From Clostridia bacterium (GTDB lineage Bacteria; Bacillota_E; RBS10-35; JAJYVN01): DNA of 19,965 nucleotides. The position numbers were made by a program, and so were the translations under genes. The notes below the pieces were generated by a model. That model did not search any database, was not told the origin of the DNA, and was given only the letters and a program-made list of their open reading frames with translations. Where the stretch lies: positions 1 to 19,965 of the forward strand of contig DAHWHV010000337.1 of assembly GCA_027335545.1 (NCBI GenBank). The letters are read 5' to 3'. The first letter of the stretch is position 1, and each line of letters starts with the position of its first letter. Shown here in pieces: positions 6,661-14,194 of this stretch.

Positions 6661-7926
6661 GTGGGGGGGGTGGCCGTGCTCGGGGTATGGGCGCGCGTCG
6701 TCCTGCTCCTGGGACTGCTGACCCTCCTGGCCAGGGATCGAACCCTGCTGCTTTGGTTCCTCACCTTGTCGGCGGCCTGGGCGGCGGGGGGCCTCCTCCT
6801 GGGCCGGGCCCTGGACGCCCTGGCCGTCAGCCTGGCCCTGTCACCGCCCGAGGCCGTGGCGGGGGACACGATCACCGTGCACATGCGGGTCACCAATCGC
6901 TCCGCTCTCCCCCTGCCCTGGGCGCGGATCGATCAGACCCTCCCCCGGCGGCTGGAGGCCCGTCGCCCGTCTTGGATCGCGGCCCTGCCCCCGGGGCAGG
7001 CCTTTGAGGCGGCGTACCGGCTGCGGCTGCCGCGCAGGGGTATCTATCGGATCGGCCGGGTGGGGCTGCAGGTGGGGGATTGGTTCGGGCTCTGGCGGCG
7101 CGAGGGCTGGGTGGATGTCCCCCTCTGGGTGGTGGTGCTGCCCCGGCCGTTGACGCTGGAGGTGCCGCTTCCCCCCCCGCGCCTGCCCGAGGGGGCCCGG
7201 CCCTTGCGCCTCAGCCCCTTCCGCGCATGGGAGCCCGCGGGCCTCCGGGAGTACCGGCGCGGGGATCCGCCGCGCTGGATCGCCTGGAAGGCGACCGCGC
7301 GCCGTGGCGGGGAATTGGTGGTCCGGGAACTGCCCCCCGTCCGGGAGCGGGCGCACCTCGTCGTCCTGGACCTCCGCCCGTCCGCCTGGCCTGAGGCCCA
7401 CCGGGCAGCGTGGTTGGAGCGGGCTATCGCCCTGGCGGCCACCCGGGTGATCCAGACAGGCCGCGGCGACGAGCCAGTGGGGCTCTTCGCCGTGGGCGTA
7501 CCGACGCGCTACGAGCCGGAGCCCGTGGGTGGGGCGGATGGGGCGGCAGGGGGCCGCCCCCGCGCGGCGGGCGGCGACGGAGGCGGCCCCCTGCCGGGGG
7601 GCGCTGTGACCGTGCGCCTGCCGCCGCGGCGAGGAATCGTGCACCGGCGGGAGTTGCTGCGGACCCTGGCGGCGCTGGAGCCGGGCGAGACCCCGGGGTT
7701 CAGTCGCCTCGCCCTCGCGGCCGTGCGCGCCCTCTCCGCGCGCAGCAGCTTGCTGTGGATCACCGGGGGTGGGGATGGCGCCGTGCGCGCGGCTGCCGCC
7801 GCAGCAGCGCGGGCCGACCACGCCGTCTCCCTGGCGATGCCGGCGGCCGCGACCGGGAGCGCCTTCGCTCCGGGCGTCAGCGTCTGGCCGATTCCCCCCG
7901 GGGAGGGAGAGGGATGGGGCCCGTAG
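6661..7926 (+). CDS. DUF58 domain protein with N-terminal membrane hairpin
   Basis: Predicted membrane protein of the DUF58 family, 421 aa. Two hydrophobic segments (about 12-24 and 29-50) form an N-terminal hairpin. A beta-rich stretch (about 55-180) follows, then the DUF58 signature around 196-225, seen as REYRRGDPPRWIAWKATAR and ELVVRELPPVRE, leading into a vWA-like fold (HLVVLDLRPS). DUF58 proteins usually sit beside a MoxR AAA ATPase and a transglutaminase/DUF4129 membrane protein; here only the last has a counterpart. The residues 288-315 are a Gly/Ala-rich insert. The start is a GTG at 6661; a GTG at 6676, preceded by a run of G, is an alternative. The stop lies 13 bases inside the next gene. 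Function of the family is unsettled (surface protein assembly or chaperoning has been proposed). Confidence 0.87.
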   Translation: MGGVAVLGVWARVVLLLGLLTLLARDRTLLLWFLTLSAAWAAGGLLLGRALDALAVSLALSPPEAVAGDTITVHMRVTNRSALPLPWARIDQTLPRRLEARRPSWIAALPPGQAFEAAYRLRLPRRGIYRIGRVGLQVGDWFGLWRREGWVDVPLWVVVLPRPLTLEVPLPPPRLPEGARPLRLSPFRAWEPAGLREYRRGDPPRWIAWKATARRGGELVVRELPPVRERAHLVVLDLRPSAWPEAHRAAWLERAIALAATRVIQTGRGDEPVGLFAVGVPTRYEPEPVGGADGAAGGRPRAAGGDGGGPLPGGAVTVRLPPRRGIVHRRELLRTLAALEPGETPGFSRLALAAVRALSARSSLLWITGGGDGAVRAAAAAAARADHAVSLAMPAAATGSAFAPGVSVWPIPPGEGEGWGP

Positions 7927-9608
7927 GGGTTCGCGGCGGGGGGGCGCCCACCGCCGGGCTGCGTTCCCGTGGGCCGGACTACCCCTATCGGGATCTGCGC
8001 CTGTGGGCCGTGCCTGTCTCGGGGGCGGCTCTGGCTGCGGTGGCCAACTCGGCCGCCACCGCCCTGCTGCCGGGGCGTGAGCCGCCCACGGCCGTCCTCG
8101 CGCTGGCCGCCGCAGCGCTCGGCGCGCTCTGCGTGGGGTTGGCCCTGCACCCGCGGGCCCGGCACTGGACGGCGGAAGGCAACGTTGCGCCGAGCGTGCT
8201 CGCCGCGTTGGCCGCGGCGGCGGTGGCGCCGCCCGTGGCCGGACCGGCCTTCTGGGCCTTCGCCTGGGCCGCGATCGTGCTCCTGTTGGTGTGGAGCCGT
8301 TGCCGCGCCCTGATCCGCACCGTGGTGCGGCTCGCCCCCGACTTGGTGGCCCTGTCCTCCGTCCCCCCGCGCGGGCGCCGTCGGCCGCTGTTGCCCCGCT
8401 GGTGGCCCCGATGGAGGGGGACGCCACAGAGCGGGGCAGGGGGAATCCCGGCGGCGTCGGAGGCGGAGCCGGCGCCTGGTCCGGGTAATGCCGCGGCTCG
8501 CCCCCTGGCCAGTGCCCGCGCACCGCGCTCCACCGAGGCGCAACCCTTCGTGGTGCTGGCCGGGGCGGCCCTGCTCGACGGCCTGGTGCTGGTGGGGGCC
8601 TGGGTCGCCCTGAGCGATGGCGGGGCGCGGGACTCAGGCGGTGCGGCCCGGGAGGTGGCCGCCGCCGCGGCCGCCGCCGGGGTCCTGGCCCTGGCGGCCT
8701 GGATCGGTCGCGCCGAGGTGCTGCGCCGCGCGGCCGGGGAAGGGAGCGCGGTTCAGGGCGACTTTGCGCGGTTGTGGTGGTGGGCCGCCGCCCCGGCCCT
8801 GGCGGCCTGCCTGTGGGTGGGCAGCGCCTTCCCCCTCTATCCGGCCCCCTTGCAGGGGCCGACGCTGGCCCGGTGGATCACGACCATCCTCGGCCACCTC
8901 CTGGCGGGCGCCCCTCTCGCCGCCGCCCGAGCGACGCCCGCCCGCCTGCACGCCCGGGCGGTCACGGGCCTGGGCCTGACGGGGCTGTGGATGCTGCTGT
9001 TGCTGCTGCTCTGGCCGGCACAGCGCTGGTTACGGCGTCTGCTGGACCGTTCGGGGGTAGGCCCAAGGAGCGCACCCCGGCCACACTGGGTCGGGCGTTT
9101 GCGTCTGTGGTGGGCGCGCGTGGCGGGCCGGCTACGGCGCGGGCCGCCGCCGCCGCACGGGCGGTGGTGGCCCGCGCGCGACCCCGCGCCCCGCCCCGAG
9201 GCTCCCTCCCCGCGGATCGCGGAGGCGGCGTACGGGCCGGAGGACTGGCGGGGCCGCGTCCGCGCCGCCTACGTTCGGGTGCTGCGGGAGGCGACCGCGG
9301 CGGGCATGGGCCGGCAGGTCTCGCAGACGCCGCGCCGCTTCTTGGCGGCTTTGGTGCGCCGGGCGGCGGCGGCTCGCTTCCCTCTGGAGTCCCTCACGGC
9401 CGCCTATGAACAGGCGCGCTTCAGCCGCCACTCGCTGGGCATGGACGCGGCGGTGCGCGCCGAGGACGACGCCCGAGCGGCGGCCTACGGGATCGCGGTC
9501 AGCGCCCGGTCCGAACGGGTGCGCCACGGGGTGGTGGGGCCACGGGACGAGGGGCTGCGCTGGAGCGCCCCGCGCGGCGTCCGCGGCCTGCGCCGCGACG
9601 CCCCCTGA
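7914..9608 (+). CDS. Multi-pass membrane protein with C-terminal DUF4129
   Basis: Integral membrane protein, 564 aa. Hydrophobic segments are visible at about 28-52, 58-80, 90-125 (probably two), 213-232, 242-262, 287-303 and 350-375, separated by a basic, Pro-rich loop (about 140-210). The C-terminal soluble part (about 460-545) resembles DUF4129: a YVRVLREATAAGMG helix, the QTPRRFLA motif and a YEQARFSRHSLG segment. Proteins of this context usually carry a transglutaminase core between the membrane part and DUF4129; I see no Cys-His-Asp catalytic set, so this one has only the membrane and DUF4129 parts. The ATG at 7914 follows a purine-rich GGGAGGGAGAGGG and overlaps the DUF58 stop, so the two are co-translated and probably act together. 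The stop lies 2 bases from the stop of the convergent isomerase gene. Only the C-terminal homology is recognised. Confidence 0.82.
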   Translation: MGPVGVRGGGAPTAGLRSRGPDYPYRDLRLWAVPVSGAALAAVANSAATALLPGREPPTAVLALAAAALGALCVGLALHPRARHWTAEGNVAPSVLAALAAAAVAPPVAGPAFWAFAWAAIVLLLVWSRCRALIRTVVRLAPDLVALSSVPPRGRRRPLLPRWWPRWRGTPQSGAGGIPAASEAEPAPGPGNAAARPLASARAPRSTEAQPFVVLAGAALLDGLVLVGAWVALSDGGARDSGGAAREVAAAAAAAGVLALAAWIGRAEVLRRAAGEGSAVQGDFARLWWWAAAPALAACLWVGSAFPLYPAPLQGPTLARWITTILGHLLAGAPLAAARATPARLHARAVTGLGLTGLWMLLLLLLWPAQRWLRRLLDRSGVGPRSAPRPHWVGRLRLWWARVAGRLRRGPPPPHGRWWPARDPAPRPEAPSPRIAEAAYGPEDWRGRVRAAYVRVLREATAAGMGRQVSQTPRRFLAALVRRAAAARFPLESLTAAYEQARFSRHSLGMDAAVRAEDDARAAAYGIAVSARSERVRHGVVGPRDEGLRWSAPRGVRGLRRDAP

Positions 9609-9610
9609 AC

Positions 9611-10465
9611 TCAGCCGCTCCCCAGCGCGCCGGGGTGCGCGCGAATCAGGGCCGCGGTGCGCGCGATGCCTTCCCACTGGTCGTCGGGGCCTTCATAGAC
9701 CACGGTGTAGGCGCCGTCGAATCCGTTGGCCGCGCCAATGTCCAGGAGCCGCCAGAAGTCCGCGGCGTCCGGCGTCCCGTCTGGGGAGAGCTCAGCCTTG
9801 GCGTGCGCGGAGCGGGCGTAAGGGAAGATGGTGGTCAGGGAGGCCAGACGGCTCGGCCGCGGGAAGTTGCCGAAGTCGGCCGTCAGGTGGACCCGGCCCG
9901 GGAGCCGCTCACAGATGGCGACGCACACCTCTGCCGTGGAGCAGAGGCGACGGAAGTTCTCTGTGAGGATGCGCACGCCGACCTCGGCGCCGAGATCGGC
10001 CAGGGCGCCCAGGGCCGTGACGGCGCGATCCACCGCCGCGGGGTCGTCCGGGCTCCCCTCGCCGGCGACCACGCGCACGTGGCGGGCCCCCAGGCGTGAG
10101 GCCGTCCGCACCCACTCGGCGATGTAGCGGCGATCGGCCTCGCTGCGCCGCGGGTCCGCGGAGCTGAGGTCCCCGTAATCCACCAGCAGGCTCCAGAGGG
10201 TGATCCCCGCGGAGTCGAAGGCGGCGCGCACCTCCGCCGCGTAGGCGTCGGTGATCTCGGCGATCGCCGGCAGGTGGAAGTGTCCCAGTTCGCAGGCCTG
10301 CAGGCCCATGGCCGCCAGTCGCGCCGGCAAGGCCGTGAGCGCGAGGGTCCGGGGCCGATCCTCCGGCACGCAGACCGGGCGTTGGGTCGCGGGGTCCCAG
10401 CGTGTCCAACGCAGCGGGCCCAGCTGGCGGTTGAGCGCCCAGGTCGAGACGGACAGCAAGGCCAC
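9611..10465 (-). CDS. Sugar phosphate isomerase/epimerase-like TIM-barrel protein
   Basis: Cytoplasmic xylose isomerase-like (AP endonuclease 2 fold) protein, 284 aa. The divalent-metal ligands of the family can be placed: E169 in RILTENF, D197 in LTADFGNF, H221 in SAHAKAEL and E258 in VVYEGP. Near the N-terminus CELGHFHLPA fits the first active-site strand. The start is the GTG at 10465, which has GGGGAGG seven bases upstream; an upstream extension to 10513 lacks a ribosome site. Such enzymes isomerise or epimerise sugars or inositol derivatives and often partner Gfo/Idh dehydrogenases such as the one at 5338. The gene is convergent with the DUF4129 gene, with only two bases between the stops. 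It may be monocistronic, preceded by a 560-base region with repeats and hairpins that could hold its leader. The substrate is unknown. Confidence 0.88.
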   Translation of the reverse strand: MALLSVSTWALNRQLGPLRWTRWDPATQRPVCVPEDRPRTLALTALPARLAAMGLQACELGHFHLPAIAEITDAYAAEVRAAFDSAGITLWSLLVDYGDLSSADPRRSEADRRYIAEWVRTASRLGARHVRVVAGEGSPDDPAAVDRAVTALGALADLGAEVGVRILTENFRRLCSTAEVCVAICERLPGRVHLTADFGNFPRPSRLASLTTIFPYARSAHAKAELSPDGTPDAADFWRLLDIGAANGFDGAYTVVYEGPDDQWEGIARTAALIRAHPGALGSG

Positions 10466-10537
10466 AGGGGCACCTCCCCGATTCTGCGAGCGCGACGCAC
10501 GGCGGTGGACCACGCTGCCCGCTGGGCGTTGAGCGCC

Positions 10538-10564
10538 GAGCCACGCCCCCGACGGGGGTGGCTC
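10538..10564. other. Hairpin in the isomerase leader
   Basis: GAGCCAC (10538-10544) pairs with GTGGCTC (10558-10564), continued inside by CCCC/GGGG with one bulged G. It lies 73-99 bases upstream of the isomerase start on the minus strand. It could be part of a leader RNA or an end structure of a lost element. Confidence 0.45.
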
Positions 10565-10637
10565 CGATATCAGAGCTTCGCCACCACGTGCCGGATGCCT
10601 ACCGCTCCCCGGAGGGGAAAGGGGATGTATCCTTCAC

Positions 10638-10666
10638 AGTGCGAGGCAGTGCGAGGCAGTGCGAGG
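10638..10666. repeat. 10-bp tandem repeat, three copies
   Basis: AGTGCGAGGC is repeated exactly at 10638 and 10648, then AGTGCGAGG at 10658. The 10-bp period puts each copy on the same DNA face. It lies in the gene-free stretch upstream of the isomerase. A regulatory site or simple slippage repeat; no protein known. Confidence 0.7.
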
Positions 10667-10924
10667 GGCCGGTACGGCGAGAGGGGGCGTGGGCGTTCGT
10701 GGGCGGGACCGGCGTCTGTGCCGACCAGGCACCCGGGCGGCGCCGTCCACGAGGACGCACGCCGCAGCGGCCGAACGCCCTGGTGCCACCTGCCGCAACC
10801 CGGGGCCGTGCGCCTGGTCGGTTCCCGAATCGGCGGATCCCCGTGGGGCTCTAAAGGCAGGGCTTGCGCCTCGCCTCCTTGGTTACGCCGCCCGGCGAGG
10901 GCACCTGGCCGAAAGGCGCGGGCC

Positions 10925-10951
10925 GCGGTGACGCAGCGCAAAGGTCACCGC
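10925..10951. other. Perfect 8-bp hairpin with 11-base loop
   Basis: GCGGTGAC (10925-10932) and GTCACCGC (10944-10951) are exact complements around a GCAGCGCAAAG loop. The flanks (10885-10920) are also rich in short complementary pieces, so a structured RNA is possible on either strand. The role is unknown. Confidence 0.4.
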
Positions 10952-11029
10952 CCGAGACCCAGCCCCTGCTCACGGAAAACGCCCCAGGGAACCCGCAGAC
11001 CATCCAGGGAATCACCCCGGCCCGTCATA

Positions 11030-11057
11030 GCCCCAGAGCCGGACGCGGCCCTGGGGC
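11030..11057 (-). terminator. Hairpin after the amidase stop
   Basis: GCCCCAG (11030-11036) pairs with CTGGGGC (11051-11057), extended inside by GCCG/CGGC across one mismatch with a 4-base loop. It starts 7 bases beyond the amidase TGA in the minus direction. As at other operon ends here, no T tract follows. Confidence 0.6.
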
Positions 11058-11064
11058 GCCCCGC

Positions 11065-13032
11065 TCACCGACCCGGGTTGGCCAAGGCCGCCTCCAGTTC
11101 CGCGGCCACCGCCAGGAGGGCCTCGTCGGCCCAGGGGGCGGACGCCAACTGCAGGCCGATGGGCAGACCCTCCGGGGAGCGGCCACAGGGGAGGGTGATC
11201 GCCGGCCAGCCCACCACATTGAAGGGGGCGCAGAAGCGCAACAGGGCCAAGCCGTGGGCCGGGGGGGCGCCCAGCGGCGGCGCGATCGTCGGCAGGGTGG
11301 GGGTGGCGATCAGTTGGACGCCGTGCGGGGGCCGCAACGCCGCCGCATAGCGGCGGCAGAGCAGGGCTCGCAGGCGCTGGGCCTGCAGGTAGGCCTCGGC
11401 GCCCACCAGGCGGCCGGCCAGGAGGCGGGTGCGCACCCGCCGTCCGTAGCGCTCGGGGCTGATCCACAGGTGCGGGGCGTGCCAGGCGGCGGACTCCGGT
11501 AGGGCGATGAGCCGGTTCACGGCCGTGGCCGCGTCGGCGGACCCGAGGTCGACCGGGACGACGGTGGCCCCCAGGGCGCGAGCGCACTCCAGGGCCCGGC
11601 CGAAGCTGTCGCGCACGGACGCGGCGGTGGCCAGGCCCCCCGTGACCGGGGCCGAGTCACCGGCCTCTTCCAGCCACGCGTACGGGACGCCGATCCGGAG
11701 CCCCCGCCACGACACGCGGAGGGCTGGCCCGGGCGGCGCCGCCAGGGAGGCACGACCCTGCGCCGAGGGGGGGTCCGCCAGGGCCCCGAAGAGCAAGGCC
11801 GCGTCGGGGACCGTGGCGGCGATGGGCCCGACGTGGTCCAGCGTCCAGGAGAGTGGGAAGACGCCCTGGCGGGGCACCCGGCCGTAGGTGGGTTTGAAGC
11901 CCACCACCCCGCAGCAGGCCGCGGGGATGCGGACAGACCCTCCGGTGTCGGTGCCCAGGGCGGCCGCGGCCAGGCCCGCGGCCACGGCCGCCGCGCTGCC
12001 GCCGCTACTGCCCCCCGCCACCCGGGAGAGATCCCGGGGGTTCCGGACGGGCCCGAAGTGCTCGTTCTCGCTGGTGCTGCCCGCGGCGAACTCGTGGGTG
12101 TTGGTCTTGCCGAGGCACAGGGCCCCGGCGGATCGCAGGCGCGCCCAGCAGACCGCGTCCTGGGAGGGGGTGTGGTTGGCGCGCTGGGCGGAGCCGCCGG
12201 TCGTGAGCCAGCCGGCCGTCTCGATGATGTCTTTGACGGCCAGGCAGGCGCCCCACAGCGGGCCGCGGGGGAGGGCGTCTGGATGTGGCCGGCCCTGCGG
12301 GTGATCCGGCGGGCAGACCGTGAGGAAGGCCCCCAGGTCCGGCGCGGAGGCGATGCGGGCACGATAGCGGGCGGCGATCTCGGCCGGTGCGCAGTGGAGT
12401 GCCGCCTCGATGTCCGTCCGCAGCGGCCCCGCCGGCGGCTGGGCTCCGTCGTCGGCGGGGGCGGTGGGCCACGGGACGGGGCGGGTTGCGGCGAACGGCA
12501 GGAGGGGGTCAAAGGCCAGGGCGGGTTCAAGGGACCAGTCCCATGCCTCGGTGGATTCCGCGGCGGCCAGCAGGGGCAGGGCGTTCTCCACGGCCGCGCG
12601 GATGTCCTCGGTCGGTGGGGTCGCGCCCGCGAGGGCGCTGGTCAGCAGGGCCTCGCCCGCATGCACCCAGGCCCGTTCCCGGTCGGGCGCGGGTCGTGCC
12701 GCCCCCGGCCCACCCGGGGCCGGGGCGTCGCGCCGGGCCCGGGCACCGGGGCGGGCCGGGTCATCGGTCGCCAGGTCATCGGTCGCCAGGTCATCGGTCG
12801 CCGGGTCATCGGTCGCCGGGGCATCGGTCGCCGGGGCATCGGTCAGAGAGGATTCGCCCGGCTGCACCTGCAGCCCCCCCGTTCGTTCTGGCCGGTTTCC
12901 TGGCCGGCTTCCTGGCTTCGTGGTCGGCCCCGCCTCCCGTGCGCGGCGCACCCGCCCCTGGCGCCCGCGGGGGCCACGGGCCGGCCGGGCGGTGCCTGAC
13001 CCATTCTGCGACTTCGACTCCGCCGCGTCCAC
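11065..13032 (-). CDS. Amidase-signature family enzyme (GatA-like) with low-complexity N-terminal extension
   Basis: Hydrolase or transamidase of the amidase signature family. The C-terminal 450 residues or so are well conserved: the catalytic Lys in LAVKDIIE, the Gly/Ser-rich signature GGSSGGSAAAVAAG and the nucleophile Ser region GTDTGGSVRIPAA supply the Ser-cisSer-Lys triad. The substrate may be an amide, indoleacetamide-like compound or peptide; a tRNA amidotransferase role is not supported because no gatB is nearby, though a GatC-like helical stretch (roughly AVENALPLLAAAES) precedes the core. The start is uncertain. A GTG at 13032 gives 655 aa and includes a basic segment plus five- to six-fold A-T-D-D-L/P repeats; a GTG at 12666 gives 533 aa, nearer normal length and without the repeats. 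The frame is open to 13329, but repeats there are not multiples of three. Third-position GC falls in the extension, which favours the shorter form. Confidence 0.88.
   Translation of the reverse strand: MDAAESKSQNGSGTARPARGPRGRQGRVRRAREAGPTTKPGSRPGNRPERTGGLQVQPGESSLTDAPATDAPATDDPATDDLATDDLATDDPARPGARARRDAPAPGGPGAARPAPDRERAWVHAGEALLTSALAGATPPTEDIRAAVENALPLLAAAESTEAWDWSLEPALAFDPLLPFAATRPVPWPTAPADDGAQPPAGPLRTDIEAALHCAPAEIAARYRARIASAPDLGAFLTVCPPDHPQGRPHPDALPRGPLWGACLAVKDIIETAGWLTTGGSAQRANHTPSQDAVCWARLRSAGALCLGKTNTHEFAAGSTSENEHFGPVRNPRDLSRVAGGSSGGSAAAVAAGLAAAALGTDTGGSVRIPAACCGVVGFKPTYGRVPRQGVFPLSWTLDHVGPIAATVPDAALLFGALADPPSAQGRASLAAPPGPALRVSWRGLRIGVPYAWLEEAGDSAPVTGGLATAASVRDSFGRALECARALGATVVPVDLGSADAATAVNRLIALPESAAWHAPHLWISPERYGRRVRTRLLAGRLVGAEAYLQAQRLRALLCRRYAAALRPPHGVQLIATPTLPTIAPPLGAPPAHGLALLRFCAPFNVVGWPAITLPCGRSPEGLPIGLQLASAPWADEALLAVAAELEAALANPGR
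12759..12844. repeat. 15-bp minisatellite, 5.7 copies
   Basis: GGTCATCGGTCGCCA/G is tandemly repeated at 12759, 12774, 12789, 12804, 12819 and (partial) 12834. The first two copies end in A, the next two in G, and the last ones begin GGGC, so the array evolved by stepwise duplication. Because the unit is a multiple of three it keeps the amidase frame open and would encode an A-T-D-D-L/P pentapeptide repeat. A 12-bp repeat (CTGGCCGGTTTC, then CTGGCCGGCTTC) follows at 12888-12911. Confidence 0.9.
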
Positions 13033-13397
13033 CGCGAGGCCCTTGGGGGCGGGTGCGCGCGGGCGCGCGGACCGCCCCGTACCTCCACCGAAGCCGTGCC
13101 GCCGCGGAGGGCCCGAACGCCGGACGAGAGCCCCCCCTCCCGGCGGACGAGCCCCCACTCCCGGCGGATGAGAGCCCCCCACTCCCGATGGTAGAATCCG
13201 CAGCAGACGGCGGGGTCCTGCCTCGGGCCGCCTCCCGCCGCGCCGCCCGGGCTTGGGCCGTTGCGGCGCCCACCGGATGCGCGACGTGCCGCGAGGCCGG
13301 TCGGGCCCGGGGGGAGGAGAGGGTGGCACCTAGGGCGAGCGGAGTCTCGGCCGCCCCGGCGCCGCCGGGGTCAGGCGTCAGGGTGGGGGAGTGCGGG
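13033..13397. other. 365-base spacer between divergent genes
   Basis: Between the amidase (minus) and the small hypothetical gene (plus). It contains the 21-24 bp repeats at 13123-13190 and, at 13192-13197, TAGAAT with an extended TGG before it, a possible -10 for the plus-strand gene but without a good -35. No gene is supported here; frames that cross it are byproducts of high GC. Confidence 0.5.
13123..13190. repeat. Imperfect 21-24 bp tandem repeat, three copies
   Basis: Units begin GACGAG, GACGAG and GATGAG at 13123, 13146 and 13167, each followed by a C-run with CTCCC and ending in GGCG or GATG. The lengths 23, 21 and 24 are not all multiples of three, so the array is probably non-coding. 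It lies between divergent genes just upstream of a possible -10 element. Confidence 0.7.
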
Positions 13398-13793
13398 ATG
13401 GCGCCTGGACGGCGCTGGCTCGGCCCGATCGAGGCCCGTTTGGAGGATTGGGTGGAGGAACGGCTCGCCGCGGTGGTGGAGCCGCGCTTGGAGCGGTGGC
13501 TCGACCGCTGGACGGAGTCGCGGGCGGGCCGGCGCCTCCTGGCGGCCGCAATGGCCGACGTCGCGGCCGACGCCCTGGCCGGCGGGGCCGGGGGCGGGGA
13601 GACGCTGCTGGCGGACATGCTGGTGGACTTGGTCGCGCGCCTGGGCCGCCAGGAGGGGATGCGGCGGCGTCTGCTGGCGGCCTTGGGTGCGGCGGGCCCC
13701 TGGACCGGCGGGGCCGCGGCGGGGCCGGAGCCCCGCGGCGCTGCCGCTCCGCTTGGGGAGCGGCCGGCGGGCGCCACCGCCGCCGACTCCTAA
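13398..13793 (+). CDS. Hypothetical protein, small and helical
   Basis: Unrecognised 131-aa protein. The N-terminal part (about 7-45) is an amphipathic, Trp/Arg/Glu-rich helix (RLEDWVEERLAAVVEPRLER), probably a coiled coil; a second Ala/Leu-rich helical part runs to about 95. The C-terminus is a Gly/Ala/Pro-rich tail. No signal peptide or membrane segment. The ATG at 13398 has GGGGGAG about nine bases before it. Its TAA overlaps the TAG of the convergent Cys-Cys protein gene (shared bases 13791-13792), so both genes must end at the same point with no separate terminator. The charged helices suggest a cytoplasmic scaffold or regulatory protein, but this is a guess. Gene reality is supported mainly by ribosome site and frame, not homology. 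Confidence 0.55.
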   Translation: MAPGRRWLGPIEARLEDWVEERLAAVVEPRLERWLDRWTESRAGRRLLAAAMADVAADALAGGAGGGETLLADMLVDLVARLGRQEGMRRRLLAALGAAGPWTGGAAAGPEPRGAAAPLGERPAGATAADS

Positions 13794-14194
13794 CGGCAGT
13801 CGGCGAAAGAGGCGCCCAGCAGGACGGGGCCGGTGGGCGCCGCGCTGAAGCGTGGTTCCGGCGTGAGGGCGACCTCGCTCCACGGCCCCGGAGTCAACGG
13901 CCCGACGCCCCCGGCGAACAGCCCCGGACCGGGTCCGGGGCGCAGGGCGATCCCCAGGCGTAGGCTCCCGCCCCCATACAGCCAGACCTGATAGCGGACG
14001 CAGGCGGCGCCGATGTCCTGGGGCGGGGGCAGCCCGCTGACCACGACCAAGATCGTCTCCTGGGTGGGCGTCGGCAGGCCAAGGGCCACCACCCCCAGCG
14101 CGCCGGCCACCCGGCCGGTCGCCTGGAGCGGCACGCAGCACCCGCTTGGGGTCAGGGTCGAAGGGCCAGCCCTCAGGATCCATGCGCCCGCCAT
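13790..14194 (-). CDS. Small Cys-Cys domain protein, apparent paralogue of the LysM protein's C-terminal half
   Basis: Unrecognised 134-aa protein with no signal peptide or LysM. It can be laid against the C-terminal part of the protein encoded just upstream. Both have a Cys-Cys near the start of the shared part (SGCCVPL versus ANCCVVL), then a beta-strand/LP-turn block (TILVVVSGLPPP versus TLLVAAINLPSP), an alternating hydrophobic strand (LRLGIAL versus VTFALGL), a YAGGT/FAGGV turn, and end in a near-terminal Cys (GASFADC versus QGSLAGC). The start is the ATG at 14194, with GGAGG seven bases upstream; an ATG at 14215 is less well placed. It is probably co-transcribed with the LysM gene 87 bases upstream. 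It may be a second structural component of the same surface or spore layer. The alignment was made by eye. Confidence 0.65.
   Translation of the reverse strand: MAGAWILRAGPSTLTPSGCCVPLQATGRVAGALGVVALGLPTPTQETILVVVSGLPPPQDIGAACVRYQVWLYGGGSLRLGIALRPGPGPGLFAGGVGPLTPGPWSEVALTPEPRFSAAPTGPVLLGASFADCR

Larger units (their letters stand above)
10466..11029. other. 560-base region without a convincing gene
   Basis: This stretch lies between the isomerase start and the amidase terminator hairpin; both genes are on the minus strand. Open frames cross it (for example 10570-10941 minus, 123 aa), but they have no recognisable domain and no good ribosome site. It holds a 10-bp tandem repeat (10638-10666) and hairpins at 10538-10564 and 10925-10951. 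It may be a long 5' leader, a small RNA gene or the remains of something lost. I could not fit it to a riboswitch class I know. Confidence 0.4.

Noticed and set aside
6841..8523. 560-aa minus-strand frame across the DUF58/DUF4129 genes
   Set aside because: Arg/Pro/Gly-rich translation without domain; the opposite strand has recognisable DUF58 and membrane segments and coupled starts.
10538..10564. Hairpin considered as the right end of an IS200/IS605-type element (hairpin followed by GGCGCTCAA on the minus strand)
   Set aside because: A TCAA near a hairpin fits loosely, but there is no transposase or TnpB frame, no matching left end and no second copy in the window.
10570..10941. 123-aa minus-strand frame in the gap upstream of the isomerase
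   Set aside because: No recognisable domain, no ribosome site, and it runs through the 10-bp tandem repeat; kept as possible leader RNA instead.
10861..10951. Considered a c-di-GMP or glycine riboswitch because of GCCGAAAGGC and GACGCA pieces
   Set aside because: The conserved core elements are not in the right order or spacing, and no suitably oriented gene follows on that strand.
12759..12844. 15-bp repeats considered as a CRISPR array
   Set aside because: The units abut with no spacers and the repeat is too short; it is a minisatellite.
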